7,347 bases of DNA from Bacteroidia bacterium (GTDB lineage Bacteria > Bacteroidota > Bacteroidia > Bacteroidales > Marinifilaceae): assembly GCA_025999735.1 (NCBI GenBank), contig BNXR01000092.1, positions 1 to 7,347 on the forward strand. Reading direction: 5' to 3'. Below the pieces are notes generated by a model. That model saw nothing but the letters and a program-made list of their open reading frames with translations, made no database searches and was not told the DNA's origin. Both the position numbers and the translations under genes were made by a program. Of this stretch, positions 1 through 6,124 are shown piece by piece (positions within the stretch are counted from its first letter, which is position 1; every line of letters begins with the position of its first letter).

Positions 1-10
1 GATATAAAGT

Positions 11-35
11 AGGGGCGACCCTTGCGGTCGCCCCT
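11..35. repeat. GC-rich perfect inverted repeat (REP-like palindrome)
   Basis: Two 10-base arms, AGGGGCGACC and GGTCGCCCCT, are exact reverse complements around a 5-base CTTGC loop, and would form a very stable hairpin in DNA or RNA. The element is far richer in GC than the AT-rich DNA around it. It lies about 50 bp beyond the stop codon of the PIN toxin gene, so on the minus strand it could end that transcript, but no good T-run follows the hairpin in that direction; the T-run lies before it. It resembles the short palindromic repeats scattered between genes in many bacterial genomes. That it is multicopy is inference, since only one copy is in view. Confidence 0.65.
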
Positions 36-87
36 GACTACAAAAAAAACGGCTTGAACGTATCTTGAAAGGTATTTTAGAGCGCCC

Positions 88-510
88 TTATACTAGTTTT
101 GTCAGCCCCGAATAATTGGAAGGGGACACAATCTGTATTTTACTAAGGGGCTGATAATCTTTTGTATTTCTTGTGATAATAACATCTAATTCATTTTCTA
201 TTGCTGTTTGAGCCTGAACGGCATCTTCAAAATCAGCCCAATTGAGAGATAAAGCATTGATAATTGTGCGTTTATCAACTCCGATAACATCTACTATCGT
301 TATTAACTCGTGCAAGAAAGCCAATGCCTTTTCTTGGCCTGAAGCTTTTCGCAGCAGATAAAATACATCTGTAACAATAGTTGCCGAGATATACCCCAGT
401 AGTTTTTGCTCGCTTATTTGTTTGAAAACATTAACAGCATCTTGATAAAACGGTTGTCTTTTTAGCGCAATGTCTATGATGACATTGGTGTCTATCAGTG
501 CTTTCGTCAT
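88..510 (-). CDS. PIN-domain ribonuclease toxin of a toxin-antitoxin pair
   Basis: This 140-residue protein has the size and motif layout of a PIN-domain toxin, a metal-dependent RNase that acts in the cytoplasm and is restrained by a partner antitoxin. The N-terminus holds the beta-strand and first acidic residue (ALIDTNVIID, D7). A second acidic position follows in an S-A-T-I-V-T-D stretch (D48), then D93/D96 in DFEDA, then the TRNTKDY segment near residues 113-119 (T113, N115, D118). Together these form the expected acidic metal site. Its ATG overlaps the stop of the upstream small gene by 4 bases (ATGA), which implies translational coupling and fixes the start. The pairing of a small gene followed by a PIN gene is the classic VapBC-like order, although the family is closer to the broad PIN_3 group than to canonical VapC. 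The RNA target cannot be read from the sequence. Confidence 0.88.
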   Translation of the reverse strand: MTKALIDTNVIIDIALKRQPFYQDAVNVFKQISEQKLLGYISATIVTDVFYLLRKASGQEKALAFLHELITIVDVIGVDKRTIINALSLNWADFEDAVQAQTAIENELDVIITRNTKDYQPLSKIQIVSPSNYSGLTKLV

Positions 511-746
511 TTGTGTTTTTCCATTAGGTATTCATATTTTGCATTATCTAATTCCTCATCGGTCAGGCTTTTGAAAGCCCCAGACCAAGTTTCAAGGAAT
601 TTATCTACCGCCGTTTGCTCCTTTATGATTGGTTGCGGTTTGGGAACAATGATAATTTCCACTTCCATATTAAACAGTTGCGGCTCAAAAGGAAGGGTTA
701 TAACCCCATCCTCTGAAATTCTTGTGTCAAACTTATATGTATGCAT
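507..746 (-). CDS. Putative antitoxin partner of the PIN toxin
   Basis: This 79-residue protein is encoded directly before the PIN gene and overlaps it by 4 bases, so the two are one translationally coupled unit. Residues 1-36 are strand-rich (DTRISEDGVITLPFEP, then MEVEIIIVPKP), reminiscent of AbrB-like swapped-hairpin DNA-binding domains. The remainder is a proline-containing linker and a charged, probably helical tail (SLTDEELDNAKYEYLMEKHK) suited to wrapping around a toxin. Small proteins with this layout commonly precede PIN genes in Bacteroidales. The antitoxin role is inferred from position, size and layout; I do not recognise a precise family. If typical, it would bind its own promoter and repress the pair together with the toxin. 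Confidence 0.75.
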   Translation of the reverse strand: MHTYKFDTRISEDGVITLPFEPQLFNMEVEIIIVPKPQPIIKEQTAVDKFLETWSGAFKSLTDEELDNAKYEYLMEKHK

Positions 747-773
747 ATTATGATGTATATAAAATTACAAACG

Positions 774-781
774 CAAAGGTA
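774..781 (-). promoter_or_regulatory. Bacteroidetes -7 box for the antitoxin-toxin pair
   Basis: On the minus strand this reads TACCTTTG, an exact match to the Bacteroidetes -7 consensus TAnnTTTG. It ends 27 bases before the antitoxin ATG, a suitable distance for a short leader. No good TTTG sits 19 bp upstream; only off-spacing TTG/TTTG sequences occur (around 793-800). The call therefore rests on the -7 box and its placement in the only gap (747-811) between the glycosidase and the antitoxin gene. Confidence 0.5.
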
Positions 782-811
782 CACTTTATTTTCAAAACAA
801 CACGCACACCT

Positions 812-2908
812 TTACTCCGCTGTTTCCATTTTTGCCAACGGGAAAGAGGTGATACGTAAGCGGGCAGTCCCCATCGGCACAAGCTCAATATCTTCGACCT
901 TTGACGACTTGACACAATCGGGTGTCGGCAAAACGCCACATAATCCGTGTTCATCTATCTTCCATTCAGGCACTTGCCGACCTTTGGCTTTTACCACGAG
1001 GGGTGAATTTTGTTGCGTGAACGGAAAATCATCCGCCGGCCATGCCCTCTTTTCTACCTGCAAATACTGAGACGGTTGCTTTTCGTTCAACACTAAGGCG
1101 TAATTCCACGTGCTTGCAGGATAAATTTCGTATGTGGGCCATTTCTCCGGATCGGCGGTTTCTTGCCATTTGGAATCCCAGATAGCAGATTTTTTGCTGT
1201 CGACTTTTTTGTATTCTTCCTTAATGTTTAAGGATAATGTCAGTGGTCCGTAATTCACGCTTACGCTATTTTGATTGACCTGCCATGTTTGCAAAGAAAA
1301 ATCCATGGGGACTGTAAGCGTCACCACATCCCCGTTTGCCCATTCTCGTTGAATGCAGGCGTATTTGCCGGCTTCCAGGGTGACACGTATCGCTTTGCCG
1401 TTGATTGCCAGTCGGGCGTTCTTTGTCCACGACGGGATGCGCAGGTAGAACGGGAATTGTACGGGCGCAGGCGTATGGACCGCAAATCGTATCTGGTCGT
1501 TAAACGGATAGTGCGTATCCTCTCTCACCGTTATCTCTGTGCCGTTGCCCACCTTTACCGTTGCCTCGCAGGCGCTATAGATAGCGGCGGCAATGCCGTT
1601 ATCGGGAGTTGCCAACAGTAGATTTTCGATGAAATAGGGCCAGCCCTGCGTGTGATTGTGCTGACAGCAACGGCTACTAAACGGATTCATAGACAAAAAA
1701 GGACCTCCGTTATCAATACCTGGGCGATGGTTTTCTGAATCGCTGATGACGTGATTGGGGCAGGTGATATAACGCAATGATTTGAAATCGGGCATCACCG
1801 CAGCCGGATAGGAGTTGAACGCCACGTTTTCGCAATGTTCCGCCCACATCGGGTCACCGGTGTAGCGCAGCAGCATTTCGTCGGATGACATCTGTTCCAC
1901 GAAGCCACAAGTTTCCGTTCCCTGGTGTGGGTCGATGTGCCCCTGCCGTGCGTTTTCATCGGCTCCGAACATTCCGCCGGATACTTGTCCGAAGGCGCGG
2001 CGAACCAGCCAGAAGTCGTTGTATGTGGCTTTCAAATCCGCCGAGTCTTTGCTTTGCAACCACCATGTCGCCGGTTCGCGGAAGCACTGTGCGATATTCA
2101 CATTGTGCCAGTTGGGCAATCGTGCGCTTTGTCGCCAGTTAGCCGTGTTGCGGTGTACCTTTTCGGCTAATTTGAGCAGTTGCGCATTGCCGGTACGGTT
2201 ATAGAGCCAGTAAACGCTGTATAGATTGTCGCCTCCGCGACTGTTTTCCCAATAATCTTTTAGAAAGAGTTCATCGGGCAAAGCCAATTCCCACTCGAAA
2301 TACTTGCTCATAAAAGGGATGACACGTTCATCGCCGGAGTATTCGTAGTACGACTGCAAGCACCACAGCATAATCATATTGCCCCAGAGGTCTGGTTTGC
2401 CTCTCTTTTCAATCCATGGACCGAAATAACCGTCTGCACGCTGGCTGTTCAACACGCCTTCTATCCAAACCTTGGATTCGGCAATGATTTTCGGGTCGTC
2501 GAGGATATACCCCATATTGGCGAAGCCTTTCAGCCAGTAAGGCACTTCTTCCCATCCGTATTCTCCTTTTCCATCTGGACTTAGCCAGGCATTTTTATCT
2601 TTTTGCAACCATATGCTGATTTCGCCGAGTTGCCCCGCCAAGCCGTCACGCTGCAATTCTAGATAACGCTTCAGCCAGCCGTCCGGCTTCACTTTCCCGA
2701 CAGGCAGTTTAATGAAATAGTCGGGTAGGAGCGGTCGCAGATTGCCTTTGTAATAACTGTTTTGTGTTTCAACGGACGGTCGAGCGACAATTGAAACCTC
2801 ACTGTTAGAACTGCATCCGCTTAATCCACCTCCTAGTACTGAAAGTAATAAAGATGTCCCCAAGATACTAGAAAGAAGACTGACTGTTTTTAATAATCCT
2901 TTTTTCAT
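812..2908 (-). CDS. GH127-type lipoprotein glycosidase, probable beta-L-arabinofuranosidase
   Basis: This 698-residue secreted glycosidase belongs to the DUF1680/GH127 group (GH127/GH146-like). The N-terminus is a lipoprotein signal: KK, a hydrophobic stretch, and the lipobox L29-S30-G31-C32, so it should be membrane-anchored in the periplasm or on the surface. An (alpha/alpha)6-type catalytic region covers roughly residues 60-440 and beta-sandwich domains follow. In the B. longum enzyme HypBA1, zinc is held by a Glu-x-Cys pair and two adjacent cysteines, one of them the nucleophile, with a Glu acid/base just upstream. Here the matching set is E318 (GADEN), E332-T333-C334 and C414-C415, so the enzyme looks catalytically complete. 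GH127 also includes other specificities, so the exact sugar is uncertain. It starts 72 bp after the carbamoyltransferase gene; I see no TAnnTTTG box in that gap, so it may be read through from there. No SusC/SusD or regulator genes accompany it in view. Confidence 0.85.
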   Translation of the reverse strand: MKKGLLKTVSLLSSILGTSLLLSVLGGGLSGCSSNSEVSIVARPSVETQNSYYKGNLRPLLPDYFIKLPVGKVKPDGWLKRYLELQRDGLAGQLGEISIWLQKDKNAWLSPDGKGEYGWEEVPYWLKGFANMGYILDDPKIIAESKVWIEGVLNSQRADGYFGPWIEKRGKPDLWGNMIMLWCLQSYYEYSGDERVIPFMSKYFEWELALPDELFLKDYWENSRGGDNLYSVYWLYNRTGNAQLLKLAEKVHRNTANWRQSARLPNWHNVNIAQCFREPATWWLQSKDSADLKATYNDFWLVRRAFGQVSGGMFGADENARQGHIDPHQGTETCGFVEQMSSDEMLLRYTGDPMWAEHCENVAFNSYPAAVMPDFKSLRYITCPNHVISDSENHRPGIDNGGPFLSMNPFSSRCCQHNHTQGWPYFIENLLLATPDNGIAAAIYSACEATVKVGNGTEITVREDTHYPFNDQIRFAVHTPAPVQFPFYLRIPSWTKNARLAINGKAIRVTLEAGKYACIQREWANGDVVTLTVPMDFSLQTWQVNQNSVSVNYGPLTLSLNIKEEYKKVDSKKSAIWDSKWQETADPEKWPTYEIYPASTWNYALVLNEKQPSQYLQVEKRAWPADDFPFTQQNSPLVVKAKGRQVPEWKIDEHGLCGVLPTPDCVKSSKVEDIELVPMGTARLRITSFPLAKMETAE

Positions 2909-2980
2909 TTGTCATTGTATTAATATGTTCATACTATAATATAATGGTACGGGTTAACGATTGAACGCGCCCCATTCAAA

Positions 2981-3985
2981 TTACGTTCCCAAGGTAGCCA
3001 CCATCACAGCCTTTATCGTGTGCATTCGGTTTTCAGCCTCATCAAACACTATTGATTGTGGAGATTCAAAGACTTCATCCGTTACCTCTAAGGCTTTTAA
3101 TCCAAATTGTTTGTGAATATCGCGACCGACAGCGGTTTCTAAGTTGTGGAAAGCGGGCAGGCAGTGCATAAACTTACAATTTTTGTTGCCTGTAAGTTCC
3201 ATCGTTTTAGCATTCACTTGATAGGGACGTAAAAGTTGGATGCGTTTTTTCCATACGTCTTGTGGCTCGCCCATAGACACCCACACATCCGTATAGATGA
3301 AATCGCAACCCTTCACGCCCTTGTAGAGGTCATCGGTAACTGTAATACAAGCACCGGTTTCTTTGGCAATCTCTGAGCAGGTGGCAACTAATTCTTCGTT
3401 GGGCTGTAAGATTGGGGGTGAAACAATTCTCACATCCATCCCCATTTTGGCAGCACCTACCAGTAAGGAATTGCCCATATTGTAGCGGGCATCACCTAAG
3501 TAAGCGAATTTCACCTTGTTAAAAGGTTTGTCTATCGTATGTTCGCTCATGGTGAGAAAATCTGCTAATACTTGTGTTGGGTGAGACTCGTTCGTCAGAC
3601 CGTTCCAAACCGGTACGCCTGCATACTGCGCCAATTCTTCTACGATAGCTTGTTCAAAACCGCGATATTCGATGCCGTCAAACATCCGTCCTAAGACTCT
3701 GGCGGTATCTTTTATGGATTCTTTGTTGCCAATTTGCGAACCATAAGGACCGAGATACGTGACGAAAGCACCTTGGTCGTGCGCAGCCACCTCAAAGGCA
3801 CAGCGGGTTCGCGTGGAATCTTTCTCAAAGATGAGAGCTATATTTTTATCCTTCAACCTTTTTTGTTCCGTTCCTATCCGTTTGGCATATTTCAGGCTTG
3901 CTGACAAGGTCAATAAAAAGGTAATATCGGTGGGAGTGAAGTCCAATAATTTCAAAAAATGCCTGTTCTTTAAATGTGAAGCCAT
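2981..3985 (-). CDS. argF: Ornithine carbamoyltransferase
   Basis: This cytoplasmic enzyme joins carbamoyl phosphate and L-ornithine to give citrulline, in arginine synthesis, or runs in reverse in the arginine deiminase pathway. Its 334 residues are the usual length. The carbamoyl-phosphate motif S57-T-R-T-R is present, as are HPTQ at 135-138, the ornithine-side DVWVSMGE loop at 233-240, and HCLPAFH at 274-280 with the catalytic Cys. The SMG loop indicates true ornithine use. It contrasts with the N-succinylornithine or N-acetylornithine transcarbamylases known from Bacteroides and Xanthomonas, which lack this loop. The sequence is close in character to the E. coli ArgF/ArgI and catabolic ArcB type; position alone does not separate anabolic from catabolic use, as no other arg or arc gene is in view. 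The ATG follows an A-rich leader and a well-formed promoter (4005-4035), supporting this start. Confidence 0.95.
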   Translation of the reverse strand: MASHLKNRHFLKLLDFTPTDITFLLTLSASLKYAKRIGTEQKRLKDKNIALIFEKDSTRTRCAFEVAAHDQGAFVTYLGPYGSQIGNKESIKDTARVLGRMFDGIEYRGFEQAIVEELAQYAGVPVWNGLTNESHPTQVLADFLTMSEHTIDKPFNKVKFAYLGDARYNMGNSLLVGAAKMGMDVRIVSPPILQPNEELVATCSEIAKETGACITVTDDLYKGVKGCDFIYTDVWVSMGEPQDVWKKRIQLLRPYQVNAKTMELTGNKNCKFMHCLPAFHNLETAVGRDIHKQFGLKALEVTDEVFESPQSIVFDEAENRMHTIKAVMVATLGT

Positions 3986-4004
3986 AAATCTTTTTTTAAC
4001 ACAA

Positions 4005-4035
4005 CAAAAGTAGATAAATTTTTGAATGAAACAAA
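4005..4035 (-). promoter_or_regulatory. Bacteroidetes-type promoter of the carbamoyltransferase gene
   Basis: On the minus strand a TTTG box (4032-4035) is followed by exactly 19 bases and then TACTTTTG (4005-4012). This matches the Bacteroidetes sigma-ABfr consensus TTTG-N19-TAnnTTTG at every defined position. Transcription would begin around 3997-4000, giving a short A-rich leader before the ATG at 3985. No arginine-repressor-like operator was recognised. The upstream box lies only 9 bases after the stop codon of the broken glycosidase. Confidence 0.82.
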
Positions 4036-4044
4036 CTTAGTACG

Positions 4045-4458
4045 TCAGAATAAAAGTTCCTCTACCGTTGGACAGTAACAATCCCAACTATTCTTTGCTC
4101 CCTTTTCATGCGCCATTACCGGAATAAGTTTTTGTTCCGACCACGAAATCAGGTCTTTTGAAGAGGCATATCCGATTCCTTTCTCCGTCCAGCTAATTGT
4201 CCAAACTAGATGGTAAAGCCCGTCCCCGCCTTGTATTATACAAGGGTCGCGCATCAACTTATCCTTACTTAGTTCCGGTTTTAAAAGGGATTGGTCGTTA
4301 TTTAACGCCTCCCAATGGTAACCGTCGCTACTATAAGCCAAATGAAGTCCATCTTCTCCGTTATTATTGAAATAAGAAAAGAGATAAACCGTTTTTTCTT
4401 CGCTACATGAAGTAAGTAACATAAATACCGGAAAAAGAATAAAATAAATTGTTTTCAT
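4045..4458 (-). pseudogene. Truncated GH43/GH32-like beta-propeller lipoprotein (5' remnant)
   Basis: The 137 codons begin with a convincing lipoprotein signal (hydrophobic stretch, lipobox L15-T16-S17-C18, then SEE, like an acidic surface-export signal). A five-bladed propeller start follows: YLFSYFNNNGEDGLHLAYSS, a DGYHWE blade edge, the MRDPCII motif with D71, and a second blade with GIGYASSKDLISWSEQK. The RDP motif is the conserved transition-state-stabilising segment of the GH32/43/68 fold. The protein then breaks after KNSW (about residue 125). There, intact relatives, as I recall them, continue with a W-A-P-E-like acid motif and about 200 more residues; here ten unrelated codons and a TGA follow. 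None of the three frames past the break looks like the missing part. It starts 20 bp after hsdM with no promoter box in that gap, so any expression would be read-through. Best read as a non-catalytic remnant, though a short secreted lipoprotein could still be made. Confidence 0.72.
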
Positions 4459-4478
4459 ACGTATATATTTTTAAAATT

Positions 4479-6110
4479 TTAAATCGTTGGTAGCCCCAAC
4501 TCTCTCAAAAAATCATTGTGTTTATCTGTATTCGTTTTTATACTTTCGTTAATTGAAGTCAATTTTTCATTTACCTCTTTTAAATCAATTTGCACTTCAT
4601 CCTTTGATGTGCTGACATATCTCGAAATGTTTAGGTTATAACCATTCTTTTCGATTTCCGCCATCGAAACCCTACGCGCATACCGTTCGATATGCTCAGG
4701 TCTGGACTGATAGGTATCAACTATTTTATTGATATGTTGATCACTCAAACTGTTTTGCCTTTTCCCGGGAGTAGAATGTTCGGCAGCATTGATGAATAAT
4801 ACATCTTCTTGCTTTTTACATTTTTTCAAAACCAAAATACAAACAGGAATACCTGTCGAATAGAATAAATTAGAAGGCAAACCGATGACTGTATCAATAT
4901 GATTGTCTTTTAAAAGTTTAGTTCGTATTCGTTCTTCTGCACCACCACGGAATAAGACACCGTGAGGCAATATGATTGCCATCGTACCTTCTTTCCCTAA
5001 GAAGTGAAATCCGTGTAATAAAAAAGCAAAGTCGGCGGCTGATGTTGGGGCTAAACCGTAACTTTTGAAACGAAAATCTTCTGCCTGAGTATCGTTTGGC
5101 TCCCAACGCAAACTAAACGGAGGATTAGCAACAATAGCATCAAACTCTATCTTTTTAGCCGGATTCATTTCGTTTAATAAATCCCATTGGTTCAACAATG
5201 TGTCTCCATGAAATATTTCAAATTCGGTATCTTTCATTCCATGCAGGAGCATATTCATTCGTGCAAGGTTGTAGGTGGTGACGTTTTTTTCCTGCCCATA
5301 AATTTTGCCGATATTTCCATCGTCGTCTTTCATTTGCTTTCTTACATTCAGAAGCAATGAACCCGAACCACAAGCAAAATCCAATACTTTATCTAATTTA
5401 GGTTTTATACCTGTTGTCGGATTTTGAGAGTCTAAGATGACAATTCGGGAAAGGATGGTTGAAATTTGTTGGGGTGTATAAAATTCTCCCGCTTTTTTTC
5501 CTGAACCAGCAGCAAATTGTCCAATCAAATACTCATAGGCATCGCCAAGCGTATCGGTATCGGTAGAAAAATCGGCAATACCTTCGGCTATTTTAGTGAT
5601 TACCTTACAAAGTTTATCATTCTTTTCTTTTGGTGTTTTTCCGAGTTTTTCCGAATTAAGATTGATTTCAGAAAACAAACCCCTAAACGTGCTTTCGAAC
5701 GACTCGTTTTCTATGTAACGGAATCCGTTTTGGAGTGTTTTCAATAATTCCCCGTTTTGCGTACGAGCAAACTCTGTGATATTACTCCACAAATATTTTG
5801 GCTTAATCACATAATGCACTTTTCTACGCATTTGTCTCTCAAACTCTTCAACATCATCTTTGTTGTCTTTATACCAGATTTCTAAAGCAGGCGGAACAAC
5901 AAAATCCGGTTTTGTTTCTTTTGACGAACTTTTGGGGTAATCTTTTCCTAGTTCCTTTTTGGCGGCTTCTTCGTAATTAAAGGATAAATATCGAAGGAAT
6001 AGAAATGAAAGCATATAATCACGGAAATCATCCGCATTCATTGCTCCTCTTAAATCATTGGCAATATTCCAAAGTGTATCGCCTAACTGTTTTTGCTCTT
6101 TATCTGTCAT
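4479..6110 (-). CDS. hsdM: Type I restriction-modification methyltransferase subunit M
   Basis: The 543-residue protein is the N6-adenine methyltransferase subunit, which works as M2S with HsdS to methylate the recognition site and joins HsdR for cleavage. An N-terminal helical HsdM_N domain (about 8-150, starting LWNIANDLRGAMNADDFRDY) leads into the N6_Mtase domain. Its EFYTP motif is at 209-213, the SAM-binding motif I DFACGSGSLL at 244-253, and the catalytic NPPF at 329-332. The C-terminal helices (about 500-535) fit the coiled region that contacts HsdS. Full length and all motifs suggest it is active. It begins 14 bp after the anticodon nuclease gene, behind a purine-rich leader, and is the last gene of the defence operon. 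In most type I loci hsdM precedes hsdS; here it follows. The stop codon lies in a 14-base AT palindrome (4470-4483). The gene is AT-rich compared with the carbamoyltransferase and GH127 genes. Confidence 0.96.
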   Translation of the reverse strand: MTDKEQKQLGDTLWNIANDLRGAMNADDFRDYMLSFLFLRYLSFNYEEAAKKELGKDYPKSSSKETKPDFVVPPALEIWYKDNKDDVEEFERQMRRKVHYVIKPKYLWSNITEFARTQNGELLKTLQNGFRYIENESFESTFRGLFSEINLNSEKLGKTPKEKNDKLCKVITKIAEGIADFSTDTDTLGDAYEYLIGQFAAGSGKKAGEFYTPQQISTILSRIVILDSQNPTTGIKPKLDKVLDFACGSGSLLLNVRKQMKDDDGNIGKIYGQEKNVTTYNLARMNMLLHGMKDTEFEIFHGDTLLNQWDLLNEMNPAKKIEFDAIVANPPFSLRWEPNDTQAEDFRFKSYGLAPTSAADFAFLLHGFHFLGKEGTMAIILPHGVLFRGGAEERIRTKLLKDNHIDTVIGLPSNLFYSTGIPVCILVLKKCKKQEDVLFINAAEHSTPGKRQNSLSDQHINKIVDTYQSRPEHIERYARRVSMAEIEKNGYNLNISRYVSTSKDEVQIDLKEVNEKLTSINESIKTNTDKHNDFLRELGLPTI

Positions 6111-6124
6111 CGTTTTTTTTCTTT

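Noticed and set aside
36..60. T-run on the minus strand next to the hairpin, as an intrinsic terminator of the toxin gene
   Set aside because: On the minus strand the T-run comes before the hairpin, not after it, so the order is wrong for a terminator of the minus-strand toxin gene. In the plus direction the hairpin is followed by A's, so it is not a terminator there either.
748..954. Minus-strand open frame of 68 codons overlapping the GH127 3' end
   Set aside because: It lies out of frame mostly inside the glycosidase coding region and covers the toxin-antitoxin promoter; no domain or start signal supports it.
741..1070. Plus-strand open frame of 109 codons opposite the end of the GH127 gene
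   Set aside because: It is antisense to a well-supported gene, its product resembles no family, and it is explained by the coding bias of the opposite strand. The same holds for the open frames at 1271-1621 and 1885-2204.
2909..2980. Promoter or terminator in the gap between the carbamoyltransferase and GH127 genes
   Set aside because: No TAnnTTTG box and no stem-loop with a T-run were found; a lone TTTG at 2977-2980 has no -7 partner at the right spacing.
4045..4090. Simple single-base frameshift as the cause of the short glycosidase
   Set aside because: I translated the three minus-strand frames after the break; none restores propeller-like sequence, so loss or replacement of DNA is more likely than a frameshift.
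4918..5106. 62-codon minus-strand frame within hsdM
   Set aside because: It is an out-of-frame shadow of the methyltransferase domain. The hsdM frame is continuous with all motifs, so no frameshift needs explaining.
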